A DNA stretch of 64,000 nt from NCBI RefSeq assembly GCF_014654675.1, contig NZ_BNBC01000023.1:82423-146422 (forward strand), in the 5' to 3' direction. The DNA comes from Streptomyces spiralis. GTDB lineage: Bacteria; Actinomycetota; Actinomycetes; Streptomycetales; Streptomycetaceae. Made by a program: the position numbers and the translations under genes. Positions 43,577 to 52,276 of the stretch are shown here, in pieces; positions within the stretch are counted from its first letter, which is position 1, and each line of letters starts with the position of its first letter. The notes beneath the pieces are model-generated. The model did not search any database. It saw nothing but the letters and a program-made list of their open reading frames with translations, and was not told the origin of the DNA.

Positions 43577-44865
43577 GAGCGACATCCGCCGCACGGCGGT
43601 GGCCGGGCGTCCTGAGCCTGCTGGTGATCGTCCTGATCAGCTACGTGGACCGGGTGAACGTCTCCGTGCTCGTCACGGACAAGGCGTTCACCGACCACTT
43701 CGGCATCACCGGCGACACCGTCACTCAGGGCGCCCTGACCACCCTGTTCCTGACCGGCTACGGCATTGCCGCGTTCCTCCTGACCCCGCTGTACGAGACC
43801 GCGCTCGGCGTACGCCGCGGCCTGTTCGTCAGCGTCGGCCTGTGGGCGCTGCTGACTCTCCTCTCCCCGTACGCGTCCGGCGCGCTCGTCCTGGTCGTGT
43901 GCCGGGCGCTGCTCGGCGCGAGCGAGGGCCCGCTGTTCTCGCTGAAGACCATGTACGTGCGCGAGCACTTCCCGCCCGAACAGGCGGGGAAGCCCAACGC
44001 GGTCAGCTCCATGGGGGTGTCGCTCGGCACGGCGGCGGGGCTGCCGCTGGTCACCTACCTCGTCTACACCCTCGACTGGCACACGTCCTTCCTGCTGCTC
44101 GGCCTGCTGAACGCGGCCGTCGGCATCCCCCTGGTGTGGCTGTTCATCAAGGGCAAGGGCGCGGGGGCGCGGGAGCGGACGTCGTTCGGCCGGACCCTGA
44201 GGCTCGCACTGCGCACACCGCGGCTCGGGGTGATCCTGCTCATCGAGATCGCCACGCTCGCCTATCTGTGGGGCTCGACGGCCTGGCTGCCCTCGTATCT
44301 GCTGCGCGAGCGGCACTTCTCGATCGCCGCGATGGGCGCCGTGTCGTCGCTGCCGTTCCTGATGAGCCTGGCCTCCGGCTTCCTGGGCGGCTGGCTGCTG
44401 GACCGGCTGCCGGCCCGGCGCCTGCCGGTGCTGTTCGTGGCCGGCTCCCTCGGCACCGCCTGCTGCGTCGTGTTCGTCATCGGCGCGGACACGGCGTGGG
44501 CGGCGGCGACCGGGTTGATCCTGGCCAACGGCTTCTGGGGACTGCAGGGACCGGCGATCCCGACCCTGGTCCAGAGATGCGCACCGGCCGGCTCGGTGGG
44601 CAGCGCCTACGGGACCGTCAACGGCGTCGGGAACCTCGTCTCGGCGCTGATGCCCACGGCGATGGGCTGGGCGATCGCGCTCGGCGGCGGGAACGGCTTC
44701 GGCGCGGGGTTCGCTCTGCTGGCCGGGACGCAGCTGGTCACACTGGCGTGCGGGACCTGGCTGCTGCTCCGGCCGGCCGGCGCTCAGCCCGCCTCCTCCT
44801 CCGGCTCGGCCTCGTCGGACTCGACGATGGAGCGCTCCAGCTTGGACAGCAACCGGGCCAGCTGA
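43573..44865 (+). CDS. MFS transporter, anion:cation symporter type
   Basis: A 430-residue permease, last gene of the operon. It has about 12 helices (first LLVIVLISYVDRVNVSVLV) and the D-R-x-N motif after helix 1 that is typical of the ACS family (organic acids such as galactonate, phthalate and 4-hydroxyphenylacetate). It likely imports the pathway substrate, giving the cluster two carriers. The tail beyond residue 400 is a Ser/Glu-rich segment encoded in the region where the gene overlaps the convergent marR gene by 82 bases. Confidence 0.9.
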   Translation: MRATSAARRWPGVLSLLVIVLISYVDRVNVSVLVTDKAFTDHFGITGDTVTQGALTTLFLTGYGIAAFLLTPLYETALGVRRGLFVSVGLWALLTLLSPYASGALVLVVCRALLGASEGPLFSLKTMYVREHFPPEQAGKPNAVSSMGVSLGTAAGLPLVTYLVYTLDWHTSFLLLGLLNAAVGIPLVWLFIKGKGAGARERTSFGRTLRLALRTPRLGVILLIEIATLAYLWGSTAWLPSYLLRERHFSIAAMGAVSSLPFLMSLASGFLGGWLLDRLPARRLPVLFVAGSLGTACCVVFVIGADTAWAAATGLILANGFWGLQGPAIPTLVQRCAPAGSVGSAYGTVNGVGNLVSALMPTAMGWAIALGGGNGFGAGFALLAGTQLVTLACGTWLLLRPAGAQPASSSGSASSDSTMERSSLDSNRAS

Positions 44866-45329
44866 CGGCGCTCGGCGGGTGAGACCCCGCCGAGCATCCG
44901 CCGTTCGTTCTCCAGGTGCTCGGCGAACACCTCGTCGACCTTGCGCAGCCCGGCGTCGGTCAGGCGCGAGTAGACGACGCGGCGGTCGTCGGCGTCGCGC
45001 TCCCGTACGAGCAGACCGTCCTTCTCCAGCCGGTCCAGGCGCAGCGTGACGCCCGCCGAGGAGATGAGGCCGGAGGCCGCCAGCTGTCCCGCGGTCAGCC
45101 GGTACGGAGCCCCGGACCGGCGCAGGGCCGTCAGCACGTCGAAGCCGGCCACCGACAGGCCATGCTGCTCGATCTGCGAGGTCAGCCGCGAGTGGTACTG
45201 CAGATAGGCACGGTGCAGCCGGGCCAGCACCTCCAGCGGCGCGGTGTCGAGCTGGGGCCGCTCGCGCGCCCAGTCCTCGACGATCCCCGCCACGGCGTCC
45301 GGTCGCCGCACCGCCCTGCGCTGAGTCAT
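44784..45329 (-). CDS. MarR family transcriptional regulator of the catabolic cluster
   Basis: A 181-residue MarR repressor. The winged helix lies at about residues 65-130 (LTAGQLAASGLISSAGVTLRLDRLEKDGLLVRERDADDRRVVYSRLTDAG), flanked by dimerisation helices. GAGGGG precedes the ATG. MarR proteins commonly sense aromatic acids and repress their degradation genes. The gene ends inside the last operon gene on the other strand. A site before this gene (45390-45410) resembles those before the operon, which supports a regulon. Confidence 0.92.
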   Translation of the reverse strand: MTQRRAVRRPDAVAGIVEDWARERPQLDTAPLEVLARLHRAYLQYHSRLTSQIEQHGLSVAGFDVLTALRRSGAPYRLTAGQLAASGLISSAGVTLRLDRLEKDGLLVRERDADDRRVVYSRLTDAGLRKVDEVFAEHLENERRMLGGVSPAERRQLARLLSKLERSIVESDEAEPEEEAG

Positions 45330-45389
45330 GTCATCCCCTCGCGGCTCGCTCCGTCGCGAGGCGCGGGCTCCCGTGCCCGCGCACCCGCT

Positions 45390-45410
45390 GAAATCTTAGC
45401 CCTGAGAGAA
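45390..45410. promoter_or_regulatory. Candidate MarR operator 3, before marR
   Basis: GAAATCTTAG followed by CC and CTGAGAG forms an imperfect palindrome. The first arm differs from the minus-strand reading of site 2 (GAAATCTAAG) by one base. It lies about 60-80 bases upstream of the marR start, suitable for autoregulation. Confidence 0.6.
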
Positions 45411-45557
45411 GAAGGCCACGGTCAAGATCCACTTTTCGGGTCGCGCTCCACCGCCGGGCCCATCACCGGCACGCCGAAGTTGAACGCCTGACGAACAGTC
45501 GGCGTCGATCACGGCTGGACCCGCCGAATCACGCGGCCGGTCCGTACCGTCGGGCTC

Positions 45558-47099
45558 GTGGGATGGCTCGAGATCACCTTCACGGCCGCCGGCCTGGTGC
45601 TTGGCATCGTCTCCATCGGCACACCGTTCATCGCCGACCGGCAGGCCCGCCGCAGCAGACGCATCGGCTTCCGTAAACAGATGGACATCGCGATAGGCCA
45701 CAACGGCCACGCCGACGGCGTGGATCCGCGCCTCGGCCTCTTCAACGACCTGCCCGCGATGCGCGATGCCACCCTGGTTCTGCTGCGCATCGAGAACGAC
45801 GGATCGCGGCACGTCGAGGAGTCCGACTACATCGACCCTTCCGCGCAGTACGGGCTCACCGCGGAGTTCCCGGGACGGAGCATCCAGGCGCAGGACGTCA
45901 CGCTGCCCGACGAACACGCCAACCTGATGGGCTACTTCGAGAACCAGCCAGGCCTCCTGGTCGCGGGCCCGAGCACCCTCCGCATCCCGCGCGTCCCGCT
46001 CAAACCGGGCGCCCACTACAAGATCCTGGTGCTGCTGACGGGCGGCCAGGAGGGCGCTCCGGTCGCCGTGACCGGCGACATCAAGGGCGGCAAGCTCCAT
46101 GAGAACCACAGCCTGACGCCCGACGAGAAGCCACCGGTGTTCAGCAAACAGGCCCGTTGGACCACCGTCGTCCTCGGTCTCGCACTGATCGCGGCGGCCA
46201 CCCTGCCGCTCGCCGTGCCGGCCCCGCTGCCTGAGGACTGCGAGTCGGGCAGGCTCAGGCTCACCGGATCCACGGCGTTCGAACCGGTGCTGGACGAACT
46301 GGCGCAGAAGTACCGCGACCACTGTGACGGAAAGCCGGACATCACGGTCGCCACGCACGGCAGCCGGACCGGAGTGCGCGAACTCGCCCTGTCCGGTGGC
46401 CGCCGCCGACAGGGCGCGTCGGTGATCGCCTTCTCGGACGGCCCGCGCCCGGCGAGCTACACCCAGCTCAGCGAGAGCCGCATCGCGGTGTCCCTGTTCA
46501 CGCTGGTCGTGCACGACGACGTCCGGCTCACGAACCTGTCCGTGACGGACGTACGCCGCATCTACCGCGGCGAGATCCGCAACTGGTCGCAGCTCGCAGG
46601 CCCCGATCTGCCCGTGGTCCTGGTCAGCCGCACCTCCGGCTCCGGCACCCGCTCCGCCCTGACCACCCGCGTCCTCGGGGGCGCGGACGAACCGCCGGCG
46701 TCATCGGACGACTGCGTCAACCGAACGGTCCGCGGAGCGCCCGTGCTTCGTTGCGAGCTCGACTCGACGGAACAGGTCCTCGAGACCGTGGCCCGCACCC
46801 CGGGTGCGATCGGCTACAGCGAGCTGCGCGCCGCCTCCACTCCGGAGCGGCCTCGGGGACTGCACCGCCTCGATCTCGACGGGCACGCCCCCGACCTGGA
46901 CCGCCTGGAGTCGAGCGGCTACCCGTACCGCGAGATCGAGTACGCCTACGCCTACGGCCGTCCTCCCGCCGATTCGCTGGCCTCCAGTTTCCTGGCGTTC
47001 GCCGTCGACAACGGAACGGGCAAGGGAGTGGTCGCCACCCACGGCCATCTGCCGTGCGGAACACCGGTGGGACTGCGGATCTGCGGCGCGATCGACTGA
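45558..47099 (+). CDS. Membrane protein with an extracytoplasmic PstS-like domain
   Basis: A 513-residue protein with an N-terminal helix (about 5-25), a soluble domain (about 30-198) and a second helix at about 201-221, followed by a periplasmic-binding-protein-like domain (230-513). The latter has LTGSTAFEPV near 235-244 and RTSGSGTRSALTT near 358, the phosphate-binding loops of PstS proteins. Instead of being a lipoprotein for an ABC importer, it is fused to membrane and inner domains, and no pst genes follow. A sensing role for phosphate or another anion is plausible. The GTG start has no clear binding site, so the transcript may be leaderless. Confidence 0.8.
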   Translation: MGWLEITFTAAGLVLGIVSIGTPFIADRQARRSRRIGFRKQMDIAIGHNGHADGVDPRLGLFNDLPAMRDATLVLLRIENDGSRHVEESDYIDPSAQYGLTAEFPGRSIQAQDVTLPDEHANLMGYFENQPGLLVAGPSTLRIPRVPLKPGAHYKILVLLTGGQEGAPVAVTGDIKGGKLHENHSLTPDEKPPVFSKQARWTTVVLGLALIAAATLPLAVPAPLPEDCESGRLRLTGSTAFEPVLDELAQKYRDHCDGKPDITVATHGSRTGVRELALSGGRRRQGASVIAFSDGPRPASYTQLSESRIAVSLFTLVVHDDVRLTNLSVTDVRRIYRGEIRNWSQLAGPDLPVVLVSRTSGSGTRSALTTRVLGGADEPPASSDDCVNRTVRGAPVLRCELDSTEQVLETVARTPGAIGYSELRAASTPERPRGLHRLDLDGHAPDLDRLESSGYPYREIEYAYAYGRPPADSLASSFLAFAVDNGTGKGVVATHGHLPCGTPVGLRICGAID

Positions 47100-47254
47100 A
47101 CCTCGCGTACGGCCGGCGATGAGCCGGGCAGGAGCCGGACTCGCGACGGGAGACGACCGTCACCGCTCACGGAGCCGGCCGCGCGTATGCGGGGCCGAAC
47201 CCGCGCCCGGTGTCCCGGTCCGGCCACCAGGCGCGGTATGTGGGTGCTGGTCGC

Positions 47255-48229
47255 TCAAGAGGGCCTGGGTCCCGCGGCGCGGCGCAGCCGGTTGGCGATC
47301 GCCAGTCCCAGCCCGTCCTCCACGGGCAGGGACGCGACGATGAGGTCGCACCCCTGCTGGTCGAAGTCGCGCAGGAGTCCGTACAGGCCGCGGGCGTATG
47401 CGGCCGGCGAGTCGGGAAGGGCCACCACGGCGTGCGCCTTCACCGGGGTGCCGGCGAGGTCGGAGGGAAGGAAGACGCCGACCTGGTGTCCCAGCTCCTG
47501 CGCGCGCTCCGCTTCGGCGACGACCTTCTCGGGCTCGACGAGGACGACCCGCGCCCGCGGTGCGTAGTGTGACGGATGCTGGCCCGGCACCCGGATCCGG
47601 CTTGTCGAGGGGACCGAGAGCCGGTGCCCGAGCACCGCTTCGAGGTCCTCGCGCGTGACCCCGCCGGGCCGAAGGATGCTCGGGACCTCGCCCGTTGCGT
47701 CGACGATGGTCGACTCGACGCCGACCTGGCAGGGGCCGCCGTCCAGGACGAAGTCCACTCCGTCGCCGAGCTCGGCGCGGACGTGGTCGGCTGTGGTGGG
47801 GCTGACCTGGCCGAAGCGGTTGGCGGAGGGGGCTGTGACACCACCGCCGAAGGCCGCGAGCAGTGACAGAGCGACGGGGTGGTCGGGCACGCGCACGGCC
47901 ACCGTCTCCAGTCCGCCGGTCGCTTCCAGGGGCACCCGCCGGCCTCGCGGCAGGACCAGCGTCAGCGGTCCCGGCCAGAAGTGCTCGGCCAGCAGGCGTG
48001 CCGTCGCGGGCACGTCCTCGACCCAGTCGTCCAGGTGCTCAGCGCCGCCGATGTGGACGATCAGCGGATGGGAGGGCGGGCGCCCCTTGACCTGGAAGAT
48101 GCGCGCGACCGCGGCGGGGTCCTCGGCGTTGGCGCCCAGACCGTAGACCGTTTCGGTCGGGAAGGCCACCAGACCCCCCGCCTGCAGAACACTGGCCGCC
48201 TTCTCGATGTCACTGGTTGTTGCCGACAC
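47255..48229 (-). CDS. sua5: L-threonylcarbamoyladenylate synthase (Sua5 type)
   Basis: A 324-residue enzyme that makes threonylcarbamoyl-AMP from Thr, bicarbonate and ATP for the tRNA t6A37 modification. The YrdC domain (about 5-205) has FPTETVYGLGANA, VKGRP, SAN (PSANRFGQ) and the STIVD segment; a Sua5 C-terminal domain (about 220-324) follows. The start is a GTG with GAGAGG 8 bases upstream. Streptomyces normally has a second, shorter YwlC-type copy elsewhere, so this may be a paralogue. I see no co-transcribed partner. Confidence 0.9.
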   Translation of the reverse strand: MSATTSDIEKAASVLQAGGLVAFPTETVYGLGANAEDPAAVARIFQVKGRPPSHPLIVHIGGAEHLDDWVEDVPATARLLAEHFWPGPLTLVLPRGRRVPLEATGGLETVAVRVPDHPVALSLLAAFGGGVTAPSANRFGQVSPTTADHVRAELGDGVDFVLDGGPCQVGVESTIVDATGEVPSILRPGGVTREDLEAVLGHRLSVPSTSRIRVPGQHPSHYAPRARVVLVEPEKVVAEAERAQELGHQVGVFLPSDLAGTPVKAHAVVALPDSPAAYARGLYGLLRDFDQQGCDLIVASLPVEDGLGLAIANRLRRAAGPRPS

Positions 48230-48319
48230 CCTCGCATCCTCTCACCGATCCGCTCCGGCCCGTTCCGTGGCCCCCATCGACGCATAACGACGAACCGGGT
48301 CCGACGGCACCGCCCAGGG

Positions 48320-48964
48320 TCAGGGGGCGGTGGGGACCGCCACGTCGAGGCCACGGGCGGCGACGAGTTGCGCGCTGCCGTCGGCGAGGCGGTAGCACAG
48401 ACCGACCACGGCCGCCCGGCCGGCGGCGACGCGCTCGGTGAGGATACGGGAGCGGTCCAGCAGCAGGTCGACGGTGGTCCTCACGTGCTCGGCGAGGACC
48501 TGGTCCGCCTCGAGACGACCAGCGGCCCGGGCAGCGAGCACGCTGGGGGTGACGCGCTCGACGACGTCCCGAATGTATCCGGCGGGCGCCTTGCCGTCCT
48601 CCAGCGCCGCGCACGCGGCGCCCACCGCGCCGCAGGAGTCGTGACCGAGGACCACCACCAGCGGGCAGTCCAGCACGTCCACCCCGTATTCGATGCTGCC
48701 CAGCACCTCGGCGCCGACGATGTGGCCGGCGGTGCGGACCACGAACAGGTCACCCAGCCCGCGGTCGAAGATGATCTCGGCCGCCAGCCGGGAGTCCGAG
48801 CATCCGAACAGCACCGCGAAGGGATGCTGGACCGGCGCCGTCTCGGCGCGCCGGACGGCGTCCTGGTTGGGGTGCTCGGGGGTACCCGCGACGAAGCGCC
48901 GGTTACCGGAAAGCAGCAGATCGAAGGCTTCCGCGGGCGTCAGGGAGGGAGTCTGGGTGGTCAT
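48320..48964 (-). CDS. Beta-class carbonic anhydrase
   Basis: A 214-residue zinc enzyme that interconverts carbon dioxide and bicarbonate. Zinc ligands are Cys55 (CSDSR), His108 and Cys111 (HDSCG), and the Asp57-Arg59 dyad is present. I place the start at the ATG 48962-48964; in-frame codons further upstream to 49039 do not look coding. The next gene leftwards (48229) on the same strand is Sua5, which consumes bicarbonate, so the pairing may be functional, although a 90-base gap separates them. Confidence 0.92.
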   Translation of the reverse strand: MTTQTPSLTPAEAFDLLLSGNRRFVAGTPEHPNQDAVRRAETAPVQHPFAVLFGCSDSRLAAEIIFDRGLGDLFVVRTAGHIVGAEVLGSIEYGVDVLDCPLVVVLGHDSCGAVGAACAALEDGKAPAGYIRDVVERVTPSVLAARAAGRLEADQVLAEHVRTTVDLLLDRSRILTERVAAGRAAVVGLCYRLADGSAQLVAARGLDVAVPTAP

Positions 48965-49504
48965 ATCGGCAGCATACGAGCAGGCACCCCTGCCTGCCCT
49001 CACCGGCCGCCGCGGGACGTGCGGCAGCGTCCCCGGCATGGTGAAGAGTCCCGACGTGTCGGCGGCACTGGGAGGCGGGCCGGCCGACCGCTCGCAGGCC
49101 TGGGACTACGTGCGGTGGTTCGCGGGTCACTGGACAAGGCGCCCTCTGCAACCCGAAGACGGTGGCCGACAGCCTGTACGACGCCTGCGAACTGCCGGAC
49201 ACGCTGGTGCCGAACCTTCGGAGTTCCTACTCCCGTGTCGACCTGCCCGACCATCCGATGTGGGCGAGCGAGGAGGACTCACCCGTGCGCTGGTATGCGG
49301 CCCCCGGCCGGTTGCTGCGCCGGGACGGATTGCAGCATCACTGCTGGATCCATGCACGCGGCCGCACGGTCGCCGATCTTGAGATCATCCGCGCGGACCT
49401 CCCTGGATCATGGGTTCGCTGAGCCGTTGCCCGCGGCGTATCGATGGCCACCGGAATCGGGTCCTCGGGCCTGCCGCCGTGCCGGACCAGCAGGTCCATG
49501 TTTG
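48965..49504. other. Region with decayed coding sequence only
   Basis: 540 bases between two leftward genes. It contains the possible pseudogene at 49038-49422 and otherwise nothing I can support. Confidence 0.4.
49038..49422 (+). pseudogene. Possible broken gene, SMI1/KNR4-like start
   Basis: An ATG at 49038 begins QAWDYVRWFAGHW...PLQPEDG, which recalls N-termini of SMI1/KNR4-family proteins. About 40 codons later a second frame continues (VADSLYDACELPD...DLPDHPMWASEED...GRTVADLEIIRADLPG) with coding-like composition to 49422. A frameshift near 49140 would join them. The family link is weak. Confidence 0.3.
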
Positions 49505-50344
49505 TCATGCGGTGTGTTCGAGGATCGCGGGGACGATCACCGCCCAGTCCGCTCGCTCGACCCCGTGCCCGGCGTCCTCCAGGACCAGTAGCCTTCCCCC
49601 GGGGATCTGTTCCGCGAGTGCCTCACCGTGCCGGAGCGGGAACAACGGATCGGCGGTCCCGTGGATCACCAGCGTGGGCACGGCGATCGAGGCCAGGGAC
49701 GCCTGCGGGAGCTCGCCGTCCGGAAGCGAGTCGTGGTTGCGGGCGGCGGCGAAATCGTGAGCACGCTCGACGTCGCGACGGACGAGGCCGCGGGCGGCGG
49801 TCTCGTCGAACGGGCGCCGACCCCCCGCGAGGACGCGTACATAGGCGACCTGATGATCGATCGCCGAGTCGGCATCCGACCGATTGACGTGCGCGGTCGC
49901 GACGAACTGTGTGAACTCCTCGCTCGGGGGAGGAAGAGTGCGGTCACCCGGTACAGCGGAGGACGTGCTGATCAGAACGAGTGAGAGGACGCGACGGACG
50001 TAATGGAGCGCGAGCAGCTGCGCGAGGGCCCCTCCGGCCGAGACGCCCACGACGTGCGCGGCCGGGACCTCGTGGGCGTCGAGCACACGGGCGGCGTCAC
50101 CGACCAGGTCCGCGCCGGTGTATTCGGCCCGGCCCGGCCCGTAGGTGACCGATCGGCCGGTGTCACGGTGGTCGTAACGGATCACGAAACGCCCGCCCTC
50201 GGCGAGCATCCGGCAAAAGCCCTCCTCCCACCACAGCATGGAAGCCCCGGTGCCCATGATGAGCAGGACGGGCGGATCCGAGGGGTCGCCGAAGGACTCG
50301 GTGCACAGCTCGATACCATCCGCCTGGATGACGCGCTCGGCCAT
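49505..50344 (-). CDS. Alpha/beta hydrolase
   Basis: A 279-residue hydrolase of the alpha/beta fold. The nucleophile elbow is GVSAGGA (Ser near 102), the acid lies in HGTADPLFP and the His in EDAGHGVE. Such enzymes hydrolyse esters, lactones or epoxides; the sequence LLIMGTGASMLWW is typical of a large Streptomyces group of unknown substrate. The ATG at 50342-50344 is preceded by GGAGAAGGGA. It is divergent from an acetyltransferase with only 55 bases between them. Confidence 0.88.
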   Translation of the reverse strand: MAERVIQADGIELCTESFGDPSDPPVLLIMGTGASMLWWEEGFCRMLAEGGRFVIRYDHRDTGRSVTYGPGRAEYTGADLVGDAARVLDAHEVPAAHVVGVSAGGALAQLLALHYVRRVLSLVLISTSSAVPGDRTLPPPSEEFTQFVATAHVNRSDADSAIDHQVAYVRVLAGGRRPFDETAARGLVRRDVERAHDFAAARNHDSLPDGELPQASLASIAVPTLVIHGTADPLFPLRHGEALAEQIPGGRLLVLEDAGHGVERADWAVIVPAILEHTA

Positions 50345-50399
50345 CACTGCGTCCCTTCTCCTGTCCGATACATGTCGAACGCCCCGAGCGGAAGGCAGG

Positions 50400-50924
50400 G
50401 TGAGCGTCCTGGAGCCCACAACCATCCACACCGGCCGGCTGACACTCCTGCCCTTGGCGATCGAGCACGCCGAAGAGATGGCCGCGGTGCTGTCCGACCC
50501 GGACCTGCATACCTTCATCGGAGGTGCTCCCGCCACCGCGCAGGCACTGCGCAGCCGCTACGAACGCCTGGTCGCCGGCTCGCCCGATCCCAGTGTCTCC
50601 TGGTGCAACTGGGTCGTACAGCTGCGAGATGCGGACTGCTTGGCCGGCACGGTCCAGGCGACGGTCACCGCCGACGGTCACGGAGGCGTGGCGGAGATTG
50701 CCTGGGTGGTGGGTACTCCCTGGCAGCGGCGTGGCATCGCCACCGAAGCGGCCCAAGGACTGGTCGCCTGGCTCCGGAGACACGGCGTGCGAACGGTCAT
50801 CGCCCACATCCACCCCGACCACAAGGCGTCCGCCGCCGTCGCCACCACCACCGGCCTGACCCCCACCGATCAATGGCACGACGGAGAGGTCAGGTGGCAG
50901 CTGACGATCGGTGCTGTGGCCTGA
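50400..50924 (+). CDS. GNAT family N-acetyltransferase (RimJ-like)
   Basis: A 174-residue acetyltransferase. Residues 9-30 (HTGRLTLLPLAIEHAEEMA) and the acetyl-CoA loop PWQRRGIATEAAQGLVAWL (about 100-120) are characteristic, followed by HIHPDHKASAAVATTTGL. The target is unknown. It starts at a GTG with GGAAGG 5 bases upstream. Divergent from the hydrolase at 50344. Confidence 0.83.
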   Translation: MSVLEPTTIHTGRLTLLPLAIEHAEEMAAVLSDPDLHTFIGGAPATAQALRSRYERLVAGSPDPSVSWCNWVVQLRDADCLAGTVQATVTADGHGGVAEIAWVVGTPWQRRGIATEAAQGLVAWLRRHGVRTVIAHIHPDHKASAAVATTTGLTPTDQWHDGEVRWQLTIGAVA

Positions 50925-50981
50925 CCTGACGTCATGGTGCCATCGGCAGCGGCCAGTCGTGCCGCCACCAGGGCCGGCGTC

Positions 50982-51857
50982 TCAGCCGATGCGAGCTCCT
51001 GTGCCGCTGACGCGGACGCCCGCCTCACCCGGTCGCAGCGTCACCGTGAGCTCGCCGGGGCGGCCCAGGTCCTCGCCCTGGTGGAGGGTGAGGACGGCGT
51101 CGTCCGGGACCAGGCCGAGCTCACGGGCGTACGCACCGAAAGCGGCGGCCGCGGCACCGGTCGCCGGGTCCTCGACGACGCCGCCGACGGGGAACGGGTC
51201 ACGCACATGGAAGACGCCGGCTGACTCCCGCCACACCAACTGGACCGTGGTCAGGTCCAAGCGGCGCATCAGCGCTTCGAGGCGCGCGAAGTCGTATGCG
51301 AGGTCTGCGAGGCGAGCGCGCGTGGCCGCCGCGAGAACGAGATGGCGGGCGCCGGCGAACGCGATACGGGGCGGGAAGGCCGGGTCCAGATCGGCGGCCG
51401 GCCACCTGAGCGCGGCGAGCGCCTCCGTGAGGTCGGCGGCGGCGATCTCCTCGATGTACGGCTCGACGCTGGTGAGCGTGGCCCTCACCGCCCCCTCTTC
51501 CTCGACGACCTCCACCGGCACGGTGCCGGCGCGCGTCGCGAACACCAGATGTCCGGGGCCCGTCCGCTCGGCGAGCGCGATCGCGGTCGCCACGGTGGCG
51601 TGCCCGCAGAACGGCACCTCGGCCTTGGGGCTGAAGTAACGGATGCTGTACGCCCGCCCCTCCTGGCCGCCGGAACCCTCCGGAGGCGCCGTCAGGAACG
51701 CGGACTCCGAGTATCCCAGGTCGGCGGCGATGGCCAGCATGTCGCCGTCGTCCAGCCCGGAGGCGTCCAGGACGACACCGGCGGGGTTTCCGCCGTCGGG
51801 GGAACTGGAGAAGGCGGTGTAGCGCAGCACCTCGGGCCGCGGCGCATTCGTCGTCAT
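50982..51857 (-). CDS. PhzF family isomerase
   Basis: A 291-residue protein of the PhzF/diaminopimelate-epimerase-like fold. The Glu of YSESAFL (near residue 51) and the CGHATVATA motif (near 85) are conserved, as is DPATGAAAAAFG. PhzF itself isomerises trans-2,3-dihydro-3-hydroxyanthranilate, but no phenazine genes are nearby, so this is one of the many paralogues of unknown reaction. The ATG at 51855-51857 has no clear ribosome binding site. Confidence 0.9.
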   Translation of the reverse strand: MTTNAPRPEVLRYTAFSSSPDGGNPAGVVLDASGLDDGDMLAIAADLGYSESAFLTAPPEGSGGQEGRAYSIRYFSPKAEVPFCGHATVATAIALAERTGPGHLVFATRAGTVPVEVVEEEGAVRATLTSVEPYIEEIAAADLTEALAALRWPAADLDPAFPPRIAFAGARHLVLAAATRARLADLAYDFARLEALMRRLDLTTVQLVWRESAGVFHVRDPFPVGGVVEDPATGAAAAAFGAYARELGLVPDDAVLTLHQGEDLGRPGELTVTLRPGEAGVRVSGTGARIG

Positions 51858-52276
51858 AAGCGTGGCAACCGGCCGGAGCCCACGGCTATTCCTGCACGGC
51901 GATGCCCGGTACGAGGCGACGCGCGCCGGGAGCCGGACGAGTCCGTTCAGCACAGCGCGTCGGCGATGCGCGTTGATCCGGTGGATCCCGTGGTCACCGG
52001 GCGTACGTCCGGTTCCGCGTCCTGAGCCGGAAGACGGCCAGCCCCACGGTGCCGACGCCGCGGCCCAGGCCGGCCCGAGGGCGGGATGCCCCCACAGAGC
52101 GGTGTGACCGAGGGAGCCGCCGACGGCGAACTGCATCGGACCGAAGGACGGGAACCACTGCGCCCAGGGCGGATCGAGCGCGATCCGACGGTGGCCCGTC
52201 GTGATGGACGTGCGACGCAGCTGGTGTCATGATCACGCTGTCATCGGGCGTGGGCCCGGTATGCAGGGGAGGAACC
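51858..52276. other. Gap with an ABC permease remnant
   Basis: About 420 bases. The only coding trace is on the minus strand (51994 to about 52200), listed separately. The promoter for the gene at 52277 should be at its right edge. Confidence 0.4.
51994..52200 (-). pseudogene. Remnant of an ABC-2 type permease C-terminus
   Basis: One frame reads PPWAQWFPSFGPMQFAVGG...HPALGPAWAAA, which resembles the last helices of ABC-2 permeases. Near 52065 it shifts to GLAVFRLRTRNRTYAR and a stop at 51994. The upstream rest of such a gene is absent. Recognition is from memory of the pattern and not certain. Confidence 0.35.

Noticed and set aside
49505..50344. Resistance or toxin-antitoxin role for the small hydrolase/acetyltransferase pair
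   Set aside because: The two divergent genes belong to very large families and nothing else in the sequence supports a system.
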